From positions 1 through 64,000 of IMG/VR virus record IMGVR_UViG_3300035182_002586: DNA of 64,000 nt. The stretch is one strand, 5' to 3'. Source of the stretch: a virus. The notes under the pieces are model-generated. The model worked only from the letters and a program-made list of their open reading frames with translations, ran no database searches and had not been told where the DNA came from. The number at the start of each line of letters is the position of its first letter. The stretch's first letter is position 1. Shown here piece after piece: positions 48,800 through 55,898 of this stretch. The position numbers were made by a program, and so were the translations under genes.

Positions 48800-49165
48800 C
48801 TACTGCGAGAAGGGAGGTTGCCCCCTGAAGATCGCGTAGAAGGGGATCGACGCTGCCGTGTTGTTCCGGTTCACGTCGTTCTGAATCTCGTCGTCCTGTT
48901 CCGTTACCGGCAGCCGAGGCGTCGTCTCTGCGATCTCTCGGAGTCGGGGGTCCGTCGTGACACGCAAGAGGTCGGCTCGCGCGACATCGTTGCGTTCGAC
49001 GGAGAAGATCACCTGCGCCTCCGTCAGCGTGTCGAGGAGACAGATGCCGATCCGACCCTCTTCGGCTCGCTCCACCCACAGGTTGTCGGTGGTGTCCCCG
49101 TCACACAGAGTCCCTGCCGTAGGGGGCGGACAGGGAGGGGCATTCGGCGGGCGCTGGTTCGACAT
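48800..49165 (-). CDS. Unknown protein (121 aa)
   Basis: A Pro/Cys-rich N-terminus (PPNAPPCPPPTAG) precedes an alpha/beta domain with IGICLLDTLTEAQVIF. No family recognised. Confidence 0.7.
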   Translation of the reverse strand: MSNQRPPNAPPCPPPTAGTLCDGDTTDNLWVERAEEGRIGICLLDTLTEAQVIFSVERNDVARADLLRVTTDPRLREIAETTPRLPVTEQDDEIQNDVNRNNTAASIPFYAIFRGQPPFSQ

Positions 49166-49208
49166 GTCGGTGGCCTCTGATCTCTAGGGGTCGGAAAGGA
49201 AGACTATC

Positions 49209-49502
49209 CTATCCGACCCCCAAGGGCTGCACCCAATCCGCTCGTAGAACCACCCTCTGGTCGTGCCCGCCTTCACAGGCCAGACGTACACGCCAGTAGA
49301 GGTAGGGCTTGCGCCTCCGGAGAGCGTAGGCAGTGGGGGTCGCCCGTAGCGAACACCCCGGCGTGGAGCACGTGACCCTGCCGAGGAACTCAGCGATCGC
49401 TTCGGGTGCGGGCATAGCCACAGCCGAAGCGATCTCCTCGTCCGAGAGGTCCTCGGAGTCCTCGTGAAGAGAGACTCCGGCTTCCTCAGGTCGCAGGGCC
49501 AT
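49209..49502 (-). CDS. Unknown protein with zinc-like cysteines (97 aa)
   Basis: ATG at 49502 (MALRPEEAGVSLH), overlapping the upstream TGA (TGATG). The acidic helical first half leads to TCSTPGCSL and a later ACEGGH, a possible zinc site. No family recognised. Confidence 0.7.
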   Translation of the reverse strand: MALRPEEAGVSLHEDSEDLSDEEIASAVAMPAPEAIAEFLGRVTCSTPGCSLRATPTAYALRRRKPYLYWRVRLACEGGHDQRVVLRADWVQPLGVG

Positions 49503-49813
49503 CAGTCGTCCCACGAGTCGCGACGACGACCCCCGCCACCCCCGCCCTTCTTCCGGCCCCCGCCACCCCCGCCCTTGCGGTACTCCTCGTAGGCGGGCGC
49601 CGCCTGCTGCACGACGACCGGAGCGGGGACGCCACCCCCATCCCGCGCTTCCTTCTCGGCCTTACGTCGCTGACGACAGGGCTTGCAGCGGGTCGGGGGC
49701 GTGAACTGACGCTCAGCGAAGAACGCCTGCTCCCCCGCGGTGAAGGTGAACTGGTTCGGGCAGTCGCGGCACTGGATGACTTGATCGGCGGAGTTCGGAG
49801 TTTCGTTGTTCAT
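49502..49813 (-). CDS. zf-trcl-type zinc-ribbon protein with Gly/Arg tail
   Basis: Residues 12-50 match the probable zinc-ribbon family zf-trcl: QCRDCPNQFTFTAGEQAFF followed by PTRCKPCRQRRK. The C-terminal third is low-complexity Gly with Arg/Lys (GGGGGGRKK..., GGGGGGRRR), an RGG-like RNA-binding tail. 103 aa. Likely RNA- or DNA-binding. Confidence 0.8.
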   Translation of the reverse strand: MNNETPNSADQVIQCRDCPNQFTFTAGEQAFFAERQFTPPTRCKPCRQRRKAEKEARDGGGVPAPVVVQQAAPAYEEYRKGGGGGGRKKGGGGGGRRRDSWDD

Positions 49814-49882
49814 GGGAGGTTTCTGCCTTGTTCCTTATGTCGAGATGCGCTCTCGGCCGGCGCCTCGGAAGTCGAGGTCGAT

Positions 49883-50719
49883 TCAGCGAAGGACGGGAAG
49901 CGAGCGGGTCGTGTTCCGCTTCTTGCCCGAAAGCTCTTGATCTGCGGCGTAACAGTAGGAGCAACCGAAGACGCAGCTCTCGTTGATGGTGAACGGGTCC
50001 ACCATCAGAACACAACCGCAACCCTCGGAAGATGCACGGGGACGGTCAGGCAACGAGAAGTCGTCGGGAGGTGCACACACGACCGACGCCAAATTCGCCA
50101 CCGAGGTAGCCCCCACGAGAGTCCTGTCCTCATTACAGAGCCCGACCGCCACCCCGACGTCGGCTGCCGCTTGGGCGAGCTTCGTCAGAAGGGCAACCTT
50201 AGCCTCCGTACCACGCGTCTCCGCCATCCGGTCGTTGGTCTGGAGGAACGACAGGACAGAGCTGTGGATGCCCATACCCGCCGCTGCGGTGGCGATCTTC
50301 ATGAATCGGTCGACCACGACCTCATCAGGAAGCAGGGGGATCGGGCTGAACCGCCAACGCACGCGATCCACACCGAAGGCTTGGACGACCTGCCGGAGAA
50401 GCTCTACTCCCTGGTCCAGGGTCGGGGCGCCCTTCTCGACTTCCTCCCACCCGGTGAGAGTCATGTGGATGCGCACGTCGTAGGGGCGAAGCATCTGCCG
50501 GTCGCGCACGAGGTTCGTGGGGTCCCTGGTCCAGAAGACCAGGCCGAGCACGTCCTTGGGCTTGAGCGACCACCGGTCCGGCAGGTACTCGTTCTGCGCG
50601 AACGCCGTCATCCACCCCTGCGTGAGCTGAGCCTGGAACCACAACCACTTGGCTGCCGGCACGTCCGTCCAGCGGGAAAGGCTGTACGGCAGATTTGCGT
50701 CCCGACCCGTCTTCACCAT
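49883..50719 (-). CDS. DUF1848-like (radical-SAM-type Fe-S) protein
   Basis: A 278-aa protein. YSLSRWTDVPA near the start, LVFWTRDP, VRWRFSPIP and the C-terminal cysteine cluster ESCVFGCSYCYA fit DUF1848, a family with radical-SAM relatives and an Fe-S cluster site at the C-terminus. The ATG at 50719 is chosen because it sits 10 nt after GGTGTA; a longer start would lie inside the element. Confidence 0.75.
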   Translation of the reverse strand: MVKTGRDANLPYSLSRWTDVPAAKWLWFQAQLTQGWMTAFAQNEYLPDRWSLKPKDVLGLVFWTRDPTNLVRDRQMLRPYDVRIHMTLTGWEEVEKGAPTLDQGVELLRQVVQAFGVDRVRWRFSPIPLLPDEVVVDRFMKIATAAAGMGIHSSVLSFLQTNDRMAETRGTEAKVALLTKLAQAAADVGVAVGLCNEDRTLVGATSVANLASVVCAPPDDFSLPDRPRASSEGCGCVLMVDPFTINESCVFGCSYCYAADQELSGKKRNTTRSLPVLR

Positions 50720-50729
50720 GAACAGCATA

Positions 50730-50735
50730 TACACC
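50730..50735 (-). promoter_or_regulatory. GGTGTA leaderless promoter element
   Basis: CTGGTGTATATG on the minus strand, 10 nt before the ATG at 50719. Confidence 0.6.
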
Positions 50736-50763
50736 AGATCTACGACCCTCAGGACGAGAAACC

Positions 50764-51399
50764 CTACCGCATGAGGGCGGTGGGCTCACGATCCACACGG
50801 GGCCCGAGCACAGCCGACTGGAAGGCGTCGGCAACCCTCATGGCGGTGACCGACACGGTTTCCAAGGGGTGCTCCTCCCCCTTACCGCAAGAACCGCTGC
50901 ACTGGCCACCGCAAGAACCGCTGCACTGGCCACCACAAGTACCCGTACACGACCCCCCGCAAGTGCAACCACCCTCACAGGCGTGCAGGTACCTCGCAAG
51001 CACCCGGTGAGCTGTCTTCGACTCACTCTTGTACTGCACGGGTGTAGAGGCGGGAGCCATGGCTTCCTCCCCACCCTCGACGGAAGGGTCGCGGGTATCG
51101 TACGTGTGGTAGCGGTCTCCTTGGTAGTCGAGCAAGGGGACGGTCCGTGCGAGCGCCTCTCCCAACCAACGGGCGATGTCACTCGTCCCGAGGGGGAAAG
51201 ATCCGTCGACCATCGCACTCATGTGGGAGAACGAGTACTCGAACCGGTAGGACCTCGACACGGGCTCCAGCGTCGGCAAGTTCATCAGCGTAGCAGGGTC
51301 CCAAACCATCGCCTCCTCGACAATACGAAGAGTCAGCCCCCCGTTCCCCGTGTGGAAGTAGGACTCTTCGAGGACGCGTCGGGTGCGTTCAGTGCCCAT
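50764..51399 (-). CDS. Protein with central Gly/Cys repeat (211 aa)
   Basis: Starts MGTERTRRVLEES. Residues about 140-172 are a Cys/Gly/Ser-rich insert (CTCGGSC, then CGGQCSGSC twice), likely a metal-binding segment. The first half is alpha/beta. It is downstream of the terminase paralog (8-nt gap), so it belongs to the packaging/virion transcript by position. Function unknown. Confidence 0.75.
   Translation of the reverse strand: MGTERTRRVLEESYFHTGNGGLTLRIVEEAMVWDPATLMNLPTLEPVSRSYRFEYSFSHMSAMVDGSFPLGTSDIARWLGEALARTVPLLDYQGDRYHTYDTRDPSVEGGEEAMAPASTPVQYKSESKTAHRVLARYLHACEGGCTCGGSCTGTCGGQCSGSCGGQCSGSCGKGEEHPLETVSVTAMRVADAFQSAVLGPRVDREPTALMR
50885..50932. repeat. Two 24-bp direct repeats in the Cys-rich gene
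   Basis: Two perfect tandem copies of a 24-bp unit, in frame, encoding the repeat of Cys-Gly-Gly-Gln-Cys-Ser-Gly-Ser. Further, diverged copies follow. Expansion by slippage is likely. Confidence 0.85.
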
Positions 51400-51406
51400 G
51401 GGTCCC

Positions 51407-52297
51407 TCAGGCCGCTACGGCGCGTTTGGAGACGGGCAGGAACTCTGACCCGTACTCGTTCATGAAGCGGAGCAGCCCACCCTGGTCGAGGATGTCCTGG
51501 TAGAACGTGCCCGGGACCGTGGGGTTCATCTCCCACGTGCAAAGGCGCACCGAAGTGGAGATACGGTCCAGCTTCTCGTTGAAGAATCGGTAGAACTGCC
51601 CCTGCTTCTCCCCAGCGCTGGACAGGGCGACCATCGAGGGGCCGGGAAGGCTTGACCCCACCACCGAAGGAAGCACAGCCTGGTAGAGGTCGGTACCACC
51701 ATCGTCGTGGTAGTACGCCATCTCGTCGAAGAGGACGAAGCTGTGCCGCACCCCGCAGAGACCCTTGAACCCGGCTGAACGCACCGTGATTCTCACGGAC
51801 GAGTTGTGGGTCTTGCAACCGCACACACAGTGGTTGGGGCTCGGGATCTGGATGGAGGAGGTCGTCTCCTGCGAGGGGGTGACGTGGCCCTCACGGACCG
51901 CCTTGCGGACCCCTTTCATCATGGTCTGAGCCATGGCGCGGTCGATCGTGAACCCGGCCACCGTCATCGCGCCGGGGTCCCGCTCCGCCTGCGCGAGTGC
52001 CGCCATCGCACGCTGGTAGAGCAGACGTGCCCCGAGGTAGGACTTGCCCGACCGGCGACCCGCTGCGAGGGCAACGAGTTGCTCCTCCGAGTTCACCTCA
52101 CGGGTGTTGGAGCGCCCCTCGTCGTAGAGGTAGACGAGGAAGTCCTTCTCCGTGAACAACCGCACGCGTCCGGTCAGGGGATGGGTGAACTCGACCCGAT
52201 CCGTATCTGACAGAGGAACCCCGTCCAGTACTTTCAAGGCGAATCGCTGACCGGGGTAGAGAGGGTACGCCCTCTCCGCGTGCTCGATGGTGTTCAT
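51407..52297 (-). CDS. Terminase large subunit paralog, ATPase domain only
   Basis: A 296-aa protein starting MNTIEHAERAYPLYPGQRF. It matches the N-terminal half of TerL (61177-63204) in order: YLYDEGRSNTRE, Walker A AAGRRSGKS at residues 78-86, Walker B FVLFDEMAYY (Asp191, Glu192), and the coupling segment GEKQGQFYRFFNEK followed by a TWEMNP stretch. The RNase H-like nuclease domain is entirely missing and the protein ends normally soon after. It also has an extra Cys cluster (CVCGCKTH, ~157-163) that TerL lacks. Probably a duplicated motor domain with a new role. Confidence 0.85.
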   Translation of the reverse strand: MNTIEHAERAYPLYPGQRFALKVLDGVPLSDTDRVEFTHPLTGRVRLFTEKDFLVYLYDEGRSNTREVNSEEQLVALAAGRRSGKSYLGARLLYQRAMAALAQAERDPGAMTVAGFTIDRAMAQTMMKGVRKAVREGHVTPSQETTSSIQIPSPNHCVCGCKTHNSSVRITVRSAGFKGLCGVRHSFVLFDEMAYYHDDGGTDLYQAVLPSVVGSSLPGPSMVALSSAGEKQGQFYRFFNEKLDRISTSVRLCTWEMNPTVPGTFYQDILDQGGLLRFMNEYGSEFLPVSKRAVAA

Positions 52298-52307
52298 GCA
52301 GAAGGTC

Positions 52308-53165
52308 TCAGTGCCAGACGGAGTGGTGAACGTCGTAGTCCACCTTGTTGCTCTTGAGCCAATCACTGAACTTGGCCCAGGCGATCGACTTGAGGGCGCC
52401 CGGGTTCTCCTTGAGGAGCTTGTAGAGCTTGCGAGCGCTCGTCGGCTTGCCCTCGTAGAGCGTGTAGTGAGGGTCACCGCTGTGGCCCATGTCGGAGTCC
52501 GGCGAGTAAGCGGACCACTTCGTCCACTCGATGTGGACCGTGAAGTCCTTGCCCTCGGCGTTGAACGGGTCGACGTTCTCCGGAGTCACCTCCAGGAAGT
52601 AGACCTGCTGCTCCCACCAAGAGGTGCGACGAAGGAAGTCCCACGACCCAGGCTTGACGCCCTGGATCGCGTCGGCCTTCTTGATCACCTCGTCGGCAGC
52701 GTCCGCCATCCCCTGGCTGACCTTTTCCTTCACCTGGTCGTAGGTATCCGACGCGGAGATGTGCTGCCTCCGGATGATGTTGTCCGGAATGAAGGCGTCG
52801 AAGTTACCGTGCTGGCTGAAGTGCAGGTTGGTCTGCACCGTCGCGACACGGAGCTTGCGCTTGCCCTTCATCGGCAGCTCTTCCAGCTTCCACTGGTCGT
52901 GCGTCCACGAGAGGCGGAAGTCCTTGCCGACGAGCTTGCCGTCCCACGAGCCCTGGAGGAACTTCGCTGCGACGCGGACCGCTGCCCCACCGTTCGTGAG
53001 CCCCGACGCTTGCTTCGTCAGGTACTCGTCCTGGTGGCAGGAGTCCGAGCCCGGGTTGACGTTCTTGCAGTAGATCGACCATGCGGTCGCCCATGCCTGC
53101 TCGTCCGAGTAGGACGGGTTGCCTTCCTTCACTTCCTTGAAGTAGTCGTCGACAGGCTTCGGCAT
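52308..53165 (-). CDS. Putative virion protein (285 aa)
   Basis: MPKPVDDYFKEVKEGN start; the N-terminal domain with two conserved-looking cysteines (IYCKN, DSCHQD) recalls a small domain found at the N-terminus of several phage structural proteins. An internal VRVAAKFLQG resembles the RVAARF motif of neighbours. The C-terminal part has a helix-rich segment (ARKLYKLLKEN). Virion assignment is by position and resemblance. Confidence 0.65.
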   Translation of the reverse strand: MPKPVDDYFKEVKEGNPSYSDEQAWATAWSIYCKNVNPGSDSCHQDEYLTKQASGLTNGGAAVRVAAKFLQGSWDGKLVGKDFRLSWTHDQWKLEELPMKGKRKLRVATVQTNLHFSQHGNFDAFIPDNIIRRQHISASDTYDQVKEKVSQGMADAADEVIKKADAIQGVKPGSWDFLRRTSWWEQQVYFLEVTPENVDPFNAEGKDFTVHIEWTKWSAYSPDSDMGHSGDPHYTLYEGKPTSARKLYKLLKENPGALKSIAWAKFSDWLKSNKVDYDVHHSVWH

Positions 53166-53205
53166 GGTGTGGGCTCCTATGGGGCACCCGCGATAAACAC
53201 TTCCG

Positions 53206-53865
53206 TTAGTGCAAATGACGCCCCCAGCTCGGGGCCGAGGTCGGATCGAAGGCCGTATCCTGCATGTCCACGAAGTTCGGCCAGTCGACGCCAGGCACGA
53301 CAAGCGCGATCTGGTAGCGCCAACGCTTGACCCCGTGCTCGTGGCCGGGCCCTAGGCGCTCCGCCACGTACCCGAACACATAGGACACGGAATCCTCGTG
53401 GTAGGGCTTCCGCAGCCGAACCCACGCACCCTCAGGAAGCTGCGGCTTCTCTGGCTCAACCTTCCGTCTTGCACCGGGCACCTCGACCCACTTGTGCACG
53501 AGGGCGGGCACGGTCGTGAACCCACTCTCAAGGGAGGCGTTCGTCCTGTGGATCCCGTCGTCGATGTGCAGTCTCCCCTCGTGCTCTGTGAGCTGTACGG
53601 GGGGCAGAGCCACACCGGCTGCGATCGCTGCCCGGACCTTCTCAATCCGGTCCTTGTGCCACACAGGGGGCACGCTGATGTGCGAGAGGGGCACCAGCTC
53701 GAACCGATACTCGTTGTGCCCTCCGAACTCCGCGTCCGACTCGGCCCTGGCCTCAGGGTTGTTGAGGGTGTGGAGCTGCGCGTGTACGACGCCTTCGTCG
53801 TAGCGGTAGTGCGTCGTCGACGCGACGAACCGCGCGGCAACCCGGAGGGCCAGCGGGGGCATCAC
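53206..53865 (-). CDS. ParB/sulfiredoxin-like domain protein with RVAARF start
   Basis: A 219-aa protein. N-terminus MMPPLALRVAARF carries the short recurring motif. Residues about 60-125 match the ParB-like fold: LSHISVPPVWHKDRIEKV, AAGVALPPVQLT, and IDDGIHRTNASLESGF (the DG-x-HR motif). ParB-like proteins bind nucleotides and some are nucleases or kinases. Downstream is a long beta domain. The two neighbours upstream carry a related N-terminus. Confidence 0.75.
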   Translation of the reverse strand: MMPPLALRVAARFVASTTHYRYDEGVVHAQLHTLNNPEARAESDAEFGGHNEYRFELVPLSHISVPPVWHKDRIEKVRAAIAAGVALPPVQLTEHEGRLHIDDGIHRTNASLESGFTTVPALVHKWVEVPGARRKVEPEKPQLPEGAWVRLRKPYHEDSVSYVFGYVAERLGPGHEHGVKRWRYQIALVVPGVDWPNFVDMQDTAFDPTSAPSWGRHLH

Positions 53866-54131
53866 ACGTCGTCGGAGCGGAGGAGGTATTCGAGGCCCTC
53901 CTTGATGGACTTCACGAGCGCTTCGACACCCTCGTGGGTCGACTCCACCTGGTCGATCATCCAGTCGAGGGACTGCTCGGTGTGGAGCGTACGCGCGTGC
54001 TGGAGCGCCTTGTGGAGCGCAGCGTCAGCCACACGCAGCTCGGCGAGCATCGCCTTGGCGTTCCCCTCGATGTGAGGGTCCATCTGACGGCGGGCGTAGC
54101 GGTTGGCGACCTTCGAGGCGAGGGGGTCCAT
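53862..54131 (-). CDS. Helical protein with KVANRY start (89 aa)
   Basis: MDPLASKVANRYARRQ opens with a variant of the RVAARF motif; the rest is two long helices. Overlaps the ParB-like gene by 4 nt. Shares operon position with ClpX and the portal. No family recognised. Confidence 0.75.
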   Translation of the reverse strand: MDPLASKVANRYARRQMDPHIEGNAKAMLAELRVADAALHKALQHARTLHTEQSLDWMIDQVESTHEGVEALVKSIKEGLEYLLRSDDV

Positions 54132-54164
54132 ACCCCGAAGCCCCTGATAAAAGGATCGGGCGCG

Positions 54165-54380
54165 CTAGAGGTCTTCTTCTCCGAGCCGTTCCCATGCGGA
54201 AGGGGCTGAAACGGACTCGACGGAAGGCTCGGGAGGGGAGGCCGCCAAGAGAGCTTCGGCAGCCTCACGCTGACGGTTGGCCTCCGTGATCAGGTCGTTG
54301 GCCAGCTCGTCTGCCGCTTGGACCACTTCCGGCCGCACGAACGACAGGTCCCCGTAGCCAGAAGTGTTGTACCCGAGCAT
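54165..54380 (-). CDS. Possible second part of a split protein, C-terminal Trp motif (71 aa)
   Basis: Starts MLGYNTSGYGDLSFV, which resembles the interior of a larger phage protein family ending in -QLIGYSLSGYGELSYV-type sequence. The ATG follows directly in frame after TGA-TAG at the end of the 55-aa gene. It ends APSAWERLGEEDL, a member of the C-terminal tryptophan set. Probably expressed by termination-reinitiation, or by read-through to make a 128-residue product. Confidence 0.7.
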   Translation of the reverse strand: MLGYNTSGYGDLSFVRPEVVQAADELANDLITEANRQREAAEALLAASPPEPSVESVSAPSAWERLGEEDL

Positions 54381-54383
54381 CTA

Positions 54384-54551
54384 TCAGAACTGCTCGCGAT
54401 CCTCCACGGGGATGTCCCGCCAGGCAGCGATCGTGTTCAGGTCGATGATCCTCTCTTGGAACAGACGGCCGATGATCCTATTCTCCCGGAACCGGACGAC
54501 CCCCTCACCATCCAGGTAGATCGGCTGCATCGGAGGCGGAGGAGGGGGCAT
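54384..54551 (-). CDS. Possible first part of a split protein (55 aa)
   Basis: Starts MPPPPPPMQPIYLDG and ends VEDREQF with TGA (54384-54386) followed in frame by TAG (54381-54383) and the next gene. VVRFRENRIIGRL and the WRDIPVEDREQF end match a phage protein family in which the sequence continues straight into the next gene's start. It is 3 nt from the ClpX stop. Resemblance is from memory. Confidence 0.65.
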   Translation of the reverse strand: MPPPPPPMQPIYLDGEGVVRFRENRIIGRLFQERIIDLNTIAAWRDIPVEDREQF

Positions 54552-54554
54552 GGC

Positions 54555-55877
54555 TCAACCCGTCGCTTCGGCCGGCGTAACGACGATGAGAGGGCGACGC
54601 GTGACCTCCGCCGCCTTCTCGCCTTTCACGACATCCGCCGTAACGGTGATCGAAGCGATCGTCGCGTCGCTAGGGGCATCGAACGAGTAGGGGCGAAGCA
54701 GGTCCTCGACGATCGACCGGAGGGCTCGGGCACCCGTCGGACGCGACTTCGCGAGGCGGCCGATCTCCAAGAGTGCGTCGTCCGTGAACACGAGGTCGAT
54801 GTTGTCGTAGGCAAAGAGGGCTCGGAACTGCTTGATGATCGAGTGCTTCGGCTCCGTGAGGACGCGCACCATGTCCGTGTCCGTCAGCGGGAGCGTCGAC
54901 GTGCGGACCGGGAGGCGGCCGAGCAGCTCGGGGATGATCCCGAAGTCCAGGATGTCCTCCTCCGTGATCGCCGAGTACACGTCGGTGAGGTCGAGCTTGC
55001 GCTTCGTACTCTCGTTGGCCCCGAAGCCCAAACGGGAACTCTTGTTGATGCGACGGTCGACCGTCTCCTGGATACCGTCGAACGACCCCGCGCAGACGAA
55101 CAGCACGTTGGTGGTGTCCAGCATGTCGAGGCTCGGTTTGGCCGTCCCGTCCGCGCCGATCGTGATGACAGTGCCGCCCTTCCCCATGCCGCGAGGCACC
55201 GGGACCATCGAGCCCTCGATGAGCTTGAGGAGGGACTGCTGCACGCCCTCTCCGCTCACGTCTCGGTAGCCGGAGGCGCCGCGCCCCGACTTGCGCGCGA
55301 GCTTGTCGAACTCGTCGATGAAAATGATGCCCCACTGCGCCTTCTCCGGGTCGCCGTTGGCCGCCTGGAGGAGCCCCTGGAGCATGCTCTCCACGTCGTC
55401 CCCCACGTATCCCGCCTGCGTCAGGCGGGTCGCATCGGCCACGTAGAAGGGCACCTTGAGCATCCGGGCGATGGCCCGGAACAGCTCGGTCTTGCCCGTA
55501 CCGGAGGGCCCGAGGAGCATGATGTTGCTCTTCTGGATCTCGACCCCTTCGGCCTTCTCGATCTTCGCGGCACGAGCACGGTCTCGCCGCTTGAAGTGGT
55601 TGTAGACCGCGACGGCCACGTCCTGCTTCGCTCGCTCTTGGGCGATGACGTGCTGGTCGAGAAACGCCTTGATCTCCCGGGGCTTGCGGAGCGGCTCTTC
55701 CTTGACCGTGGCCTTCTGACGGTGACGGTTCTCCGCCTCCATCGCCTCAGCGATCTCCCCGTTGCAACGGTCGCAGATCAGGACTTCGCCGCCCTGCTTG
55801 AGCGGTGCCGCGATGAGGTTGCGCACCTCGTTGCTGGCACGGTGGCAGACGTTACAGCGAAGGATCTCGTTGGCCAT
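54555..55877 (-). CDS. clpX: ClpX-type AAA+ unfoldase
   Basis: A complete 440-aa ClpX: N-terminal zinc-binding domain (Cys8, Cys11, Cys35, Cys38), Walker A GPSGTGKT (123-130), pore loop GYVG (156-159), Walker B IIFIDEFD (184-191), RKSGRG, and a sensor region. The ClpP-binding loop reads LGF (residues 283-285), compared with IGF in most bacterial ClpX, so it could dock on ClpP. The phage may direct host proteolysis or unfold virion proteins. It is between virion-type genes and a promoter lies upstream. Confidence 0.92.
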   Translation of the reverse strand: MANEILRCNVCHRASNEVRNLIAAPLKQGGEVLICDRCNGEIAEAMEAENRHRQKATVKEEPLRKPREIKAFLDQHVIAQERAKQDVAVAVYNHFKRRDRARAAKIEKAEGVEIQKSNIMLLGPSGTGKTELFRAIARMLKVPFYVADATRLTQAGYVGDDVESMLQGLLQAANGDPEKAQWGIIFIDEFDKLARKSGRGASGYRDVSGEGVQQSLLKLIEGSMVPVPRGMGKGGTVITIGADGTAKPSLDMLDTTNVLFVCAGSFDGIQETVDRRINKSSRLGFGANESTKRKLDLTDVYSAITEEDILDFGIIPELLGRLPVRTSTLPLTDTDMVRVLTEPKHSIIKQFRALFAYDNIDLVFTDDALLEIGRLAKSRPTGARALRSIVEDLLRPYSFDAPSDATIASITVTADVVKGEKAAEVTRRPLIVVTPAEATG

Positions 55878-55886
55878 GGGGGATCT

Positions 55887-55892
55887 TACACC
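55887..55892 (-). promoter_or_regulatory. GGTGTA leaderless promoter element of clpX
   Basis: CCGGTGTAAGATC on the minus strand, 9 nt before the ATG at 55877. Confidence 0.6.
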
Positions 55893-55898
55893 GGGGGT

